Assembly: GCA_025927665.1 (NCBI GenBank)
Contig: JAICKZ010000042.1
Location: 1 to 14,296, forward strand
Length of the DNA stretch: 14,296 nt
Reading direction: 5' to 3'
Source: Steroidobacteraceae bacterium
GTDB lineage: Bacteria > Pseudomonadota > Gammaproteobacteria > Steroidobacterales > Steroidobacteraceae
Within the stretch, counting starts at the first letter, position 1, and every line of letters begins with the position of its first letter. The notes beneath the pieces were generated by a model. It was not told where the DNA came from. It saw only the letters and a program-made list of their open reading frames with translations, and did no database searches. Below, one piece after another: positions 1-6,903 of this stretch. A program made the position numbers and the translations under genes.

Positions 1-495
1 AATGAACATGACACCTAAAACAGAGCACCCATATTGCAAAAGGTGGAACAGAGACATTGGATGTTCGGCATCAAGGGCCACTGAATATTTCAGAATGGGT
101 AACCTGCGCACCATGAAATGATTTTCGTGAGTGAAGCTGTCCCACAGCAGGTGAGTCCAAGTGCCTATTAACAACCATGGCACAGCAACAAACCACCAAA
201 ACTTGAGCGCAATGAAATGTGTGAATTCGTTATCGATAAAACTACGGTGCGGTTCCCACAGTGGAGTAATTAATACTTTGCGCAACATGATGAGCATCAG
301 CAATAGCACGTAACCCAAGGGTAGATCGATCATGATGCTGCCACGCAGACTGTGGCTGTTAATCAATCCATGCATGTCTGGTAGATAGTTAACCAGATCG
401 GGCATCATGCTGCCCACTACCAATGGGATGGTGATATGCGATCGCAGAAACTTAAGTGGCCAGACTGCAGCAGGATGAGCAAGCGTGAAGGGCAT
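1..495 (-). CDS. DUF4184 family membrane protein, partial (C-terminus beyond left edge)
   Basis: An open frame of 165 codons runs from an ATG at 495 to the first base of the window with no stop, so the 3' end is missing. The product begins MPFTLAHPAA, the characteristic opening of DUF4184 proteins. It then shows a GSMMPDLVNYLP segment (about residues 29-40), hydrophobic helices including a Leu/Met-rich stretch near residues 60-75 and a Trp/Val-rich one near 105-118, and a TWTHLLWDSFTH motif (about 120-131). Acidic and histidine residues in these motifs recall the membrane-bound, metal-dependent-hydrolase-like families to which DUF4184 is often compared. No enzymatic activity is established for it. 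The start has no clear Shine-Dalgarno, but the family N-terminus begins exactly there. A good extended -10 lies about 60 bases upstream. Family assignment is confident, function unknown. Confidence 0.8.
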   Translation of the reverse strand, partial: MPFTLAHPAAVWPLKFLRSHITIPLVVGSMMPDLVNYLPDMHGLINSHSLRGSIMIDLPLGYVLLLMLIMLRKVLITPLWEPHRSFIDNEFTHFIALKFWWFVAVPWLLIGTWTHLLWDSFTHENHFMVRRLPILKYSVALDAEHPMSLFHLLQYGCSVLGVMFI

Positions 496-561
496 TGAAA
501 TCTGTATCGACGTGCAGGGAATGATGTCTTTATTGACCGGAGTGAATGTGCTCTTAGCAGG

Positions 562-570
562 AGTATAGCA
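562..570 (-). promoter_or_regulatory. Extended -10 promoter for the DUF4184 gene
   Basis: Read on the minus strand this is TGCTATACT, a near-consensus extended -10 (TGnTATAAT). No good -35 is visible 16-18 bases further up, which is tolerable for extended -10 promoters. Transcription would start near 555 and give a leader of about 60 bases before the ATG at 495. This is inferred from motif match and position only. Confidence 0.4.
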
Positions 571-660
571 TCGAAAACAGACCTTGGATTCGCCACTTCC
601 TACAACCAAAATTTGAATGTCCTAGCATCCAAAGCACAGCGCGCAACCATCAGCTCGTCA

Positions 661-1197
661 CTACCACTTTGCTGGATACTGTTGAGTAAATTGCAAATAA
701 GAAAGTTTGAGTGCCTCGATCGCCGTTTTTACTTCGGTATCGATAAGAAGCTCGAGCGTGCTTTCGTTGCGTGCCATCTTCAATAGCATTGGCTTTGCCT
801 TGTCGATTCGGCCAATAACATTTACGAAACTGTAACCTGACCATTTTCTCCCTGTATAAGGATGCACTAAATCGACTGCAAAGAACTGCAGACTCGTGAT
901 GTTTAGCCGTCTTAAAATTTCGGCCATTCGGCCCGAGAATAAGCATGGATCAGAATAATATTCGAGCGGTTCGGCTTTGTTGGCAAGTCTCATGATCTCG
1001 GCCTCTTCAAGATCACGTTGATCTTCAGAAAAATTCAACCAATCTTCGGCCTCGCTCACGCACTTGATCGACTTTTGATTGAATTCGACACTTACACCGG
1101 TTCGAAAAGTTTGATCGGGATAATCTTTGATCAATAAATTATTACGGCCTACGTCTTTAACGATACTCATAGACCAAATTGGAGTTTTGGACGTCAT
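661..1197 (-). CDS. Probable Imm11-like (DUF1629) immunity family protein
   Basis: The product from the ATG at 1197 is 178 residues with no signal peptide or membrane segment, so it is probably cytoplasmic. The C-terminal third reads as SGYSFVNVIGRIDK, then a hydrophobic/charged stretch, then LLIDTEVKTAIEALKLSYLQF. This layout (a 'V-N-V-I-G-x-x-D' strand followed by a late 'x-x-V-x-x-A-x-x-x-x-x-L-x-x-L-x-F' segment) resembles the Imm11/DUF1629 family, whose members are encoded beside polymorphic toxins and are thought to neutralise them. The match is remembered pattern, not a search, so it stays tentative. No toxin gene is visible beside it. The frame stays open to an alternative ATG at 1215 and further to 1278. 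Both ATGs have a weak purine-rich Shine-Dalgarno (AGAGAG or GAAGAGA). The flanks look like accessory DNA. Confidence 0.55.
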   Translation of the reverse strand: MTSKTPIWSMSIVKDVGRNNLLIKDYPDQTFRTGVSVEFNQKSIKCVSEAEDWLNFSEDQRDLEEAEIMRLANKAEPLEYYSDPCLFSGRMAEILRRLNITSLQFFAVDLVHPYTGRKWSGYSFVNVIGRIDKAKPMLLKMARNESTLELLIDTEVKTAIEALKLSYLQFTQQYPAKW

Positions 1198-1383
1198 TTC
1201 GCTCTCTGAAAACATCGATCTCTTCAAATAAACAATTTGCACTCGATATGTGGACGAGCGGGGCAAGTAGCAGACCACTCATTCATTTCATATTCGGCAG
1301 CAGTAAGAAATATTTTGGTGGCATGAACCGACAAAGTTCGGCAAGGAGTTTATCAGTTACAAGGAAATTGAAAAATCTGAGGA

Positions 1384-1653
1384 TTGACCGCGCGCACTTA
1401 TCTAAAGTCTGCACTCAATGCGCGAATCAATAAACTTGAAAACGAAAAACTGCTTAAGGGCCATGGGCGTATTAATGCTGTTATTAAGTGGAACAGTGAA
1501 GAAGAACTTCCGTTCTTAATCCAGCAAATCCGCGAGCATGAACAATCTGCAAACGCGCGTGACAGTTATCTGGTGGTGCCAAAGGTCATGTCGATAGACG
1601 AATGGAATGCGCGTAGAGTTGTCCACCTAGTCCACAGGCGAAGCCGAGGCTAG
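1384..1653 (+). CDS. Small hypothetical protein, 89 aa, possibly a remnant
   Basis: This is not a family I recognise. The frame opens after a TGA at 1378-1380 and the first usable start is TTG at 1384. That TTG overlaps by four bases (TTGA) the stop of a short upstream frame, and TGAGGA lies immediately before it. The product is charged and helical in appearance (KSALNARINKLENEKLLKGHG, then WNSEEELPFLIQQIREHE), with a later segment VPKVMSIDEWNARR that looks like genuine protein. The last 11 or so residues (VVHLVHRRSRG) are encoded by the left arm of the inverted repeat at 1618-1707, and the stop lies inside that repeat. The original C-terminus may therefore have been replaced by insertion of the repeat. 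It could equally be the tail of a larger decayed gene, since the upstream frame (1307-1387) also looks protein-like but has no start codon. Confidence 0.4.
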   Translation: MTARTYLKSALNARINKLENEKLLKGHGRINAVIKWNSEEELPFLIQQIREHEQSANARDSYLVVPKVMSIDEWNARRVVHLVHRRSRG

Positions 1654-1707
1654 GGCGCCAAAGGCACGCCCAGAAGCCGAGATAACCTGTGGACCTAAAT
1701 GGTCAAC
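1618..1707. repeat. Imperfect inverted repeat element (~90 bp)
   Basis: The arms at 1618-1638 and 1686-1707 pair with a few mismatches. The left reads GTTGTCCACCTAG then TCCACAGG. The reverse complement of the right reads GTTGACCATTTAG then GTCCACAGG. Inside are a direct repeat of GAAGCCGAG (1640-1648 and 1673-1681) and a second stem GGGCG/CGCCC (1653-1657 with 1668-1672). The element lies between the small ORF and the MltR-like gene and carries the stop codon of the former. It may be a miniature mobile element or a structured intergenic repeat. No target duplication is evident. Confidence 0.6.
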
Positions 1708-1737
1708 TATTACAGATCGATAGCGTGAGTTTCAGCT

Positions 1738-2415
1738 ATGTCCACTTCAAAGTTAGATTTGATTATTTTGCAGCCCGCCGCTGAGTTGGAAGCGGAGGTT
1801 GGGCTGCCAGCGGGATTTTTGAATAGCTTGCTGGAAGAGGACGATTGGTCCTTTATTGTGAAGGCGCATGCATTAATTGAAGCTGCAATGACGCACGCAT
1901 TGGTTCAATGTACAGGACTGTCTGCTGCTGAAAACTTCTTTGCTCGACTGGACCTTAGTGGTGGTCAAATCGGCAAAGCAAAGTTAGCTAGTGATCTTGG
2001 GTTGGTAACGCCGTGGGAATGTAAATTCATACGGAAACTTTCGGAAATTCGTAACGACTTTGTTCACGACGTTAAGAACGCTGGCGTGTCATTAAACTCG
2101 TATTTTGGTTCGCATTCACCGGACAAGAATCAAGGTAAGAGTTGGGCAGAGTCTTTATCTTGGGTGGACTTTGACCGCGAAGGTTGGACACTTCCAAAGC
2201 ACGAAGCGCAAAACGCTATAGTTAACAACCCAAAGAAAGCGATTTGGATGAGCACTGTTTTTCTCGTGGCAGTGGTGCAGTTAAAGGTTGGAACCGACCG
2301 AGCTCTGCGCCTTGCTGCAGAATATGAACAACAAATCGGTGTATTAGCTAAACAAGGTAACCTAGCGCACAATTTGACAAAGACAATAGCGTCCATCTTG
2401 CTTAAGAAGGAATAA
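1738..2415 (+). CDS. MltR-like / HEPN-type hypothetical protein
   Basis: This is a soluble 225-residue protein with no membrane segment or signal peptide. Residues 35-115 resemble the MltR (mannitol operon repressor-like) pattern: DDWSFIVKAHALIEAAMTHALV, then GGQIGKAKLASDLGLV, then IRKLSEIRNDFVHDVKN. The last contains R105-N-D-F-V-H110, an R-x4-H motif like the catalytic signature of HEPN ribonuclease domains and also like the 'IRNxFAH' of MltR proteins. Whether it is a nuclease, a regulator or only a helical fold of this type is unknown. No nucleotidyltransferase (MNT) partner gene, the usual antitoxin of HEPN toxins, is adjacent. It sits between a repeat element and a broken integrase, so it is probably island cargo. 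The start ATG at 1738 has only a weak ribosome-binding site, and no promoter was recognised. Confidence 0.7.
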   Translation: MSTSKLDLIILQPAAELEAEVGLPAGFLNSLLEEDDWSFIVKAHALIEAAMTHALVQCTGLSAAENFFARLDLSGGQIGKAKLASDLGLVTPWECKFIRKLSEIRNDFVHDVKNAGVSLNSYFGSHSPDKNQGKSWAESLSWVDFDREGWTLPKHEAQNAIVNNPKKAIWMSTVFLVAVVQLKVGTDRALRLAAEYEQQIGVLAKQGNLAHNLTKTIASILLKKE

Positions 2416-2598
2416 TTTAGTGCTTGTCGATAATCGGGCTTGACGACACAACGTGGAGTTTTAGATTCTTATTTCCCACAAGTCGAATATTAAGTAGGCC
2501 GAATAGCAGAACCTTCACCGCTAAGACTTCAGCAGAACGAAGTTAATCAATAACACCGAGTCGTAGTCGGAGCGACTGCAGCCCAGCAGTGTAGCAAG
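2416..2598. other. Gene-free stretch before the integrase remnant
   Basis: No credible coding frame, RNA gene or promoter was seen. The only structure is a small hairpin-prone GTCG-GAG-CGAC near 2568-2577. No T-run terminator follows the MltR-like gene. Confidence 0.5.
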
Positions 2599-2601
2599 GA
2601 T

Positions 2602-2751
2602 ATTCGCTATACATGGCTACGCTTCATGCTCAAGCCGAACACCGCGCATGTGTTGCGTGAGCTTGGCGGCTGGGCGTCGGATATGATGGTGAAGCGATAT
2701 GCTCACTTTACGCCTGGACACTTAGCACAGTACGTAGATGCCTTTGGGTAG
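2602..2751 (+). pseudogene. Tyrosine recombinase (phage-type integrase), C-terminal remnant
   Basis: The frame reads IRYTWLRFMLKPNTAH, then VLRELGGWASDMMVKRYAHF, then TPGHLAQYVDAFG and a TAG stop. This is the end of a phage-type integrase catalytic domain. RYTW corresponds to the usual 'LRHTW' arginine box, VLRELGGW to the conserved Leu-Gly-Gly-Trp segment, and the Tyr of KRYAH to the catalytic tyrosine. The histidine normally preceding the arginine box is not present, the segment after RYTW is about one residue shorter than usual, and nothing upstream of 2602 is recognisable as integrase. The gene is therefore a fragment that cannot recombine. It ends 85 bases from the 3' end of tRNA-Asn, where such elements commonly integrate, and it marks the right boundary of a decayed integrated element. 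Confidence 0.8.
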
Positions 2752-2836
2752 CACGTTTCCAATGCTTCGCAAGATGTCGATGGCTACGTTAGGAAAAGTG
2801 AAGCACTGAGGCAACGGTGCAAGTCTTTGTAAGTAG

Positions 2837-2911
2837 TGGCTCCCCGGGCCGGACTCGAACCAGCGACCAACGGATTAACAGTCCGTCGCTCTACCACTGA
2901 GCTACCGGGGA
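2837..2911 (-). tRNA. tRNA-Asn (anticodon GTT)
   Basis: On the minus strand, 75 bases fold as a complete cloverleaf. The acceptor stem is TCCCCGG/CCGGGGA. The D arm is GCTC/GAGC, and the anticodon stem is ACGGA/TCCGT around the loop CTGTTAA, so the anticodon is GTT. The T arm is GCTGG/CCGGC with TTCGAGT. The discriminator base is G, followed by an encoded CCA. The gene is intact even though an integrase fragment lies next to its 3' end, which fits integration that restores the tRNA. A strong promoter precedes it. Confidence 0.97.
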
Positions 2912-2935
2912 ATGCCTAGAAATCGAAGGCGCGCG

Positions 2936-2964
2936 ATTGTGCGGAAAGGGGCAGTGAGTGTCAA
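2936..2964 (-). promoter_or_regulatory. Promoter of tRNA-Asn
   Basis: On the minus strand there is a perfect -35 TTGACA (2959-2964), a 17-base spacer and CACAAT as the -10 (2936-2941). Transcription would begin near 2929, about 18 bases before the tRNA. The discriminator region (GCGCGC) is GC-rich, as is typical for stable-RNA promoters under stringent control. That regulation is inferred from the base composition. Confidence 0.8.
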
Positions 2965-2975
2965 GAAAGTCCGCG

Positions 2976-3044
2976 AAAAAAATAACTTACCATTGCCACT
3001 CTTACTGTGGCAGCTGAATGAATGTGAATAACATCACTCAGCTG
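2976..3044 (-). terminator. Tandem hairpins with T-run after the cupin gene
   Basis: On the minus strand a first hairpin (CAGCTGA/TCAGCTG, 3011-3044) is followed directly by a second (TGCCAC, 7-base loop, GTGGCA, 2994-3012). Eleven bases later comes a run of seven T (2976-2982). The T-run is further from the stem than in a textbook intrinsic terminator, so this is a possible rather than firm terminator. Its position, after the aminotransferase-cupin pair and just before the tRNA promoter, suits the role. Confidence 0.35.
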
Positions 3045-3136
3045 TCATCGCTATCGCTTACCTGCTGACTTTTTGCTTCAGCCGTCATGAGCGGATCGGA
3101 TCACTGCTCATTCGAGACTCTTGTGGCCTCGTGCGG

Positions 3137-3466
3137 TCATTTTCGAAATTTTTCCGGTAGTTGAACGACTCTGACGAACTTCACATCCCTGTCGATTGGC
3201 ACATCGCATATAAATTTACAAGAATCAAACTCTGCAACATCACCAGCTTCCAAGCTGATCTCCTGGCCGTCGATGGTATAAACTATCGCTCCCTCGAGTA
3301 CATACAGCATGGCAGGTACAGCTAGTGTGCCAACAAAATGGGCACCTCCAGGATATCCATCCTTGGTAAAGCGATAGTGCCCTGTAGGCAAGTGCTTTGT
3401 CTTAACTATCTCAAACGAAAGAGAGTCATTAGATATCTCATGCCAAGTCTTAACGTTGACAACCAC
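3137..3466 (-). CDS. Small single-domain cupin protein
   Basis: The product is a 109-residue protein made almost wholly of one cupin barrel. Central strands read LAVPAMLYVLEGAIVYTIDGQEISLEAGDVAEF, the pattern of cupin motif 1-2 ('G-x-x-x-y-x-i-x-G-x-x-x-x-l-x-x-G-D'). The usual metal-binding histidine cluster is poorly represented (GAHFVG only), so a catalytic role is uncertain and a binding or sensor role is possible. It starts at a GTG lying directly after the TGA of the aminotransferase gene. AAGGAAG within the last codons of that gene serves as ribosome-binding site, so the two are very probably cotranscribed and translationally coupled. Substrate unknown. Confidence 0.75.
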   Translation of the reverse strand: MVVNVKTWHEISNDSLSFEIVKTKHLPTGHYRFTKDGYPGGAHFVGTLAVPAMLYVLEGAIVYTIDGQEISLEAGDVAEFDSCKFICDVPIDRDVKFVRVVQLPEKFRK

Positions 3467-4684
3467 TCATTGCTTCCTTGAATGTGATATTTCTGTCCTG
3501 GCTGCTTTAAGTGCGGCCTCAATGCGCTTCAATGCTTCGGTCAATGTTTCCATGCTGCATGCAAAGGACAGTCGCATATGATTAGGAGCGCCGAAGCCGG
3601 AGCCAGGAACCACCGCGACACCCACTTCATTAAGCAGATAATCTGCAAAGGCGTTGTCGTCCTTGGCGTCGATCATCTTCATTGCGCCTTCAACATTGGC
3701 AAAAGCATAGAAGGTTCCTGCGGCTGGCAGACAGGTAATGCCAGGCAATTTATTTAAACCTGCAACCACGAAGTCATGACGTTGTTTGAAATGCTTGTTC
3801 ATTTCTTGTACACAGGACTGATCGCCATTTAACGCGGCTGTAGCTGCTTTTTGCGCGATAGAGGAGGGGTTGGAAGTACTTTGTCCCTGAATGGTACCCA
3901 TTGCAGTTATAAGCTCAGCTGGAGCACCGCAATAACCAATTCGCCAACCGGTCATCGCATAAGCCTTGGAGACACCATTGACGGTGACGGTACGCTCATA
4001 CAACTCCGGACACACCGTCAGCAGGCTGGCAAACGGTTCGGGTGCCCAGAAAATGTGTTCGTACATTTCATCGGTGCAAATGATGACTTGCGGATGTTTC
4101 TTCAACACATCGCCCAGTGCACGCAACTCCGCACGCGTATAGGCCGCGCCCGTTGGGTTACTTGGACTATTCAAAATGAACAACTTTGTCTTGGGTGTGA
4201 TGGCCGCTTCTAATTGCGCGGAAGTGAGCTTGTAGCCTTGCTCCGGACCCGCATAGGGCATGACCGGTTTGCCATCCGCCAATTCCACCATGTCGGGATA
4301 AGAAACCCAGTAAGGCGCAGGGATAACCACTTCATCACCCGGATCGATCACCGACATGATCAGGTTGTAAATCGTTTGTTTCGCGCCGGTCGATACCAAG
4401 ATCTGATTACGCTTGTATTCAATGTGATTGTCGCGCTTGAATTTGGCGATAATCGCATCTTTAAGATCCGCCGTGCCTTCAACTGGCGTGTAGCGAGTAA
4501 ATCCTTTACGAATGGCTTCAACGCCTGCATCGGCAATATGCACGGGTGTATCGAAATCGGGTTCGCCTGCGCCCAAGCCGATGATGTCCTTACCTTCGGC
4601 TTTCAGCTGGGTGACACGACTGGTAAGGGCGAGAGTAGGCGAAGGCTTGACACGTTGAATGCGTCGCGAAACGGGTAGAGTCAC
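3467..4684 (-). CDS. Class I/II pyridoxal-phosphate aminotransferase (aspartate aminotransferase, type Ib)
   Basis: This enzyme transfers an amino group between aspartate (possibly also aromatic or prephenate substrates) and 2-oxoglutarate in the cytoplasm. Numbering from the GTG at 4684 gives 405 residues, normal for the type Ib subgroup. The sequence shows GLGAGEPDFDTP (36-47), TGAKQTIYN (99-107), NSPSNPTG (172-179), DEMYEH (205-210), the cofactor lysine K240 in NGVSKAYAMTGWRIGY, and a C-terminal HMRLSFA with the substrate-carboxylate arginine. The frame stays open upstream to a TTG at 4759. However, family members start at the segment VTLPVSRRIQRVKPSPTLAL, so the GTG is preferred although its ribosome-binding site is poor. 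It is divergent from uvrB and followed with no gap by the cupin gene. Exact amino-donor specificity cannot be read from sequence. Confidence 0.92.
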   Translation of the reverse strand: MTLPVSRRIQRVKPSPTLALTSRVTQLKAEGKDIIGLGAGEPDFDTPVHIADAGVEAIRKGFTRYTPVEGTADLKDAIIAKFKRDNHIEYKRNQILVSTGAKQTIYNLIMSVIDPGDEVVIPAPYWVSYPDMVELADGKPVMPYAGPEQGYKLTSAQLEAAITPKTKLFILNSPSNPTGAAYTRAELRALGDVLKKHPQVIICTDEMYEHIFWAPEPFASLLTVCPELYERTVTVNGVSKAYAMTGWRIGYCGAPAELITAMGTIQGQSTSNPSSIAQKAATAALNGDQSCVQEMNKHFKQRHDFVVAGLNKLPGITCLPAAGTFYAFANVEGAMKMIDAKDDNAFADYLLNEVGVAVVPGSGFGAPNHMRLSFACSMETLTEALKRIEAALKAARTEISHSRKQ

Positions 4685-4851
4685 TTTGGCACCGTCAATA
4701 AAACACAAGGCGAGTAATTCTAAAGGGCCTGCGCGCAAATAACCATATCGAATCGTCAATCTTTACACCACACACTCCATGACCAATATTTATTATTTTG
4801 ATGACTGTGGATGACATGATTTGTTGGTGAAATCTGAGATACTCCTCGTTC

Positions 4852-6903
4852 ATGTCACGCCCCATTCTTAACAAAACCTCCGCGCCATTTCGCCTGCATG
4901 CTGAGTACTCACCAGCCGGCGATCAGCCGCGTGCAATTGAGCAGTTGGTGGAAGGAGTCCAGTCTGGCCTGTCACATCAAACTTTGCTGGGCGTGACCGG
5001 TTCGGGCAAAACCTATACCATCGCCAACGTGATTCAACAGGTGCAACGACCGGCGTTGGTGCTGGCACATAACAAAACTTTGGCCGCGCAACTCTATGGC
5101 GAGTTTCGGGAATTCTTTCCAGACAATTCAGTTGAATACTTTGTTTCTTATTACGACTATTACCAGCCCGAAGCGTATGTGCCTTCGTCAGATACTTTTA
5201 TTGAAAAAGATGCCACGATAAACGAACACATCGAACAAATGCGTTTGTCCGCGACCAAGGCTTTATTGGAACGACCTGACTCGATCATTGTGGCGACAGT
5301 GTCATCGATTTATGGTTTGGGTGATCCTGAAGCTTACATGTCAATGATGTTGCATTTAAGCAAGGGAGAAAAGCTAGAACAACGCCGCATGCTACGGCGT
5401 CTCACCGATATGCAATACAAGCGCAACGAAATGGATTTGACTCAAGGCACCTATCGTGTGCGCGGTGATTTAATCGACATTTTTCCCGCCGAATCAGAGC
5501 GTCAAGCACTTCGTGTTGAGTTGTTCGATGATGCCATTGAAACCTTGCAATGGTTTGATCCTTTGACAGGCGAAGTGCAGCGCAAAGTGCAACGCGCCAC
5601 CGTCTATCCATCGAGTCACTACGTCACCCCAAAGGAGCGCATCGTGCGTGCAGTCGATGAAATTCGTGACGAACTGGGTGTAAGGCTGCGTGAACTTAAT
5701 GCGGCAGGCAAGTTGGTGGAAGCGCAACGCCTCGAACAGCGCACCCGTTTTGATTTGGAAATGATGAATGAAATGGGTTATTGCTCAGGCATTGAAAATT
5801 ATTCACGTTATCTTTCCGGTCGTGCGGCAGGCGAACCGCCGCCTTGTTTGTATGATTATCTCCCTGCCGATGCATTGTTGATTGTGGATGAAAGTCATCA
5901 AACGATTCCGCAACTGGGTGCAATGTACAAAGGCGATCGTTCGCGCAAAGAAACCTTGGTTGAATATGGATTTCGTTTACCTTCAGCATTGGATAATCGT
6001 CCACTGCAATTTGCGGAATGGGAACGCATCGCGCCACAGATGATTTTTGTTTCTGCAACGCCCAGTCGTTATGAACAAGAACATGCGGGTCAAGTCGTAG
6101 AGCAAGTTGTACGTCCTACTGGCTTGATTGATCCGGAAGTTGAAATTCGTCCAGTGCGTACGCAAGTCGATGATGTGTTATCTGAAATTAATTTACGCGT
6201 GACACGTAACGAACGCGTACTCGTCACCACATTGACCAAGCGTATGGCCGAAGACCTGACCGAGTATCTCGACGAACACGGTGTCAAAGTGCGTTACTTG
6301 CATTCAGACATCGAAACCGTGGAGCGCACCGAGATCATTCGTGATCTGCGCTTGGGAAAATTTCACGTGTTGGTGGGTATTAATCTTTTGCGTGAAGGTT
6401 TAGATATGCCCGAAGTTTCTTTGGTGGCGATTCTTGATGCGGACAAGGAAGGTTTTTTACGTTCCGAAAGTTCATTGATTCAAACCATTGGACGTGCAGC
6501 AAGACATATGAATGGCCGTGCGATTTTATATGCAGATAGAATCACTGGCTCAATTGAACGTGCGCTGGCAGAAACGGATCGCCGTCGTAAAAAACAAGTC
6601 GAATTCAATCAACAGCACAACATCACACCGCGCGGTATTCAGAAATCAATTACTGATATCATGGAAGGCGCTCGTTCAAATCCTAAAGCAAGTAATAAAT
6701 CTGGCAAGCAGGATAAATGGCTCAAAGTGGCCGAACCAGCGACACAATATCACCTGCTGTCTCCACAGGAAGCAGTCAAACGTATTAAGAAACTTGAACA
6801 ACAAATGTTTCATCATGCGCGCAATTTGGAATTTGAAGATGCAGCGCGATTGCGCGATGAAATTGAAGTACTGCGCAAGATTGAGTTGGGCTTGTCTGTA
6901 TGA
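4852..6903 (+). CDS. uvrB: UvrABC excision nuclease subunit B
   Basis: UvrB is the damage-verifying helicase-like subunit of nucleotide excision repair. It receives DNA from UvrA and recruits UvrC for incision. The 683-residue product has normal length. It shows Walker A GVTGSGKT (47-54), the damage-probing beta-hairpin around YDYYQPEAYVPSSDTFIEKD (about residues 101-121), motif II DESH (346-349), and motif VI QTIGRAARH (544-552). The C-terminal UVR domain (about 640-675, LEQQMFHHARNLEFEDAARLRDEI) contacts UvrC. The ATG at 4852 lacks a good Shine-Dalgarno, but the N-terminus matches the family. I found no convincing LexA box in the short divergent region with the aminotransferase gene, so SOS control is not supported here. 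The stop overlaps the next start (ATGA). Confidence 0.98.
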   Translation: MSRPILNKTSAPFRLHAEYSPAGDQPRAIEQLVEGVQSGLSHQTLLGVTGSGKTYTIANVIQQVQRPALVLAHNKTLAAQLYGEFREFFPDNSVEYFVSYYDYYQPEAYVPSSDTFIEKDATINEHIEQMRLSATKALLERPDSIIVATVSSIYGLGDPEAYMSMMLHLSKGEKLEQRRMLRRLTDMQYKRNEMDLTQGTYRVRGDLIDIFPAESERQALRVELFDDAIETLQWFDPLTGEVQRKVQRATVYPSSHYVTPKERIVRAVDEIRDELGVRLRELNAAGKLVEAQRLEQRTRFDLEMMNEMGYCSGIENYSRYLSGRAAGEPPPCLYDYLPADALLIVDESHQTIPQLGAMYKGDRSRKETLVEYGFRLPSALDNRPLQFAEWERIAPQMIFVSATPSRYEQEHAGQVVEQVVRPTGLIDPEVEIRPVRTQVDDVLSEINLRVTRNERVLVTTLTKRMAEDLTEYLDEHGVKVRYLHSDIETVERTEIIRDLRLGKFHVLVGINLLREGLDMPEVSLVAILDADKEGFLRSESSLIQTIGRAARHMNGRAILYADRITGSIERALAETDRRRKKQVEFNQQHNITPRGIQKSITDIMEGARSNPKASNKSGKQDKWLKVAEPATQYHLLSPQEAVKRIKKLEQQMFHHARNLEFEDAARLRDEIEVLRKIELGLSV

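Noticed and set aside
1618..1707. Integron attC site
   Set aside because: attC sites begin RYYYAAC and end GTTRRRY. Here the ends are GTT on the left and AAC on the right, and the inner bases do not fit the core sites on either strand.
1..2836. Second attachment site (duplicate of the tRNA-Asn 3' end)
   Set aside because: No copy of the acceptor/T-arm sequence was seen to the left of the tRNA within the window. It may lie beyond the left edge or be lost.
3088..3112. ATGAGC/GCTCAT hairpin after the cupin gene as a terminator
   Set aside because: The stem is six base pairs with a 13-base loop and has no T-run following on the relevant strand.
3851..4678. Plus-strand frames opposite the aminotransferase gene
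   Set aside because: They mirror the codon structure of the real gene on the other strand and show no family features of their own.
4685..4759. Longer aminotransferase from TTG 4759
   Set aside because: The 25 extra residues do not resemble the family N-terminus, which begins at the GTG at 4684. The TTG also lacks a ribosome-binding site.
4810..4826. LexA box upstream of uvrB (CTGTGGATGACATG)
   Set aside because: Only the CTGT half is present and the matching ACAG half is missing, so SOS control is not supported.
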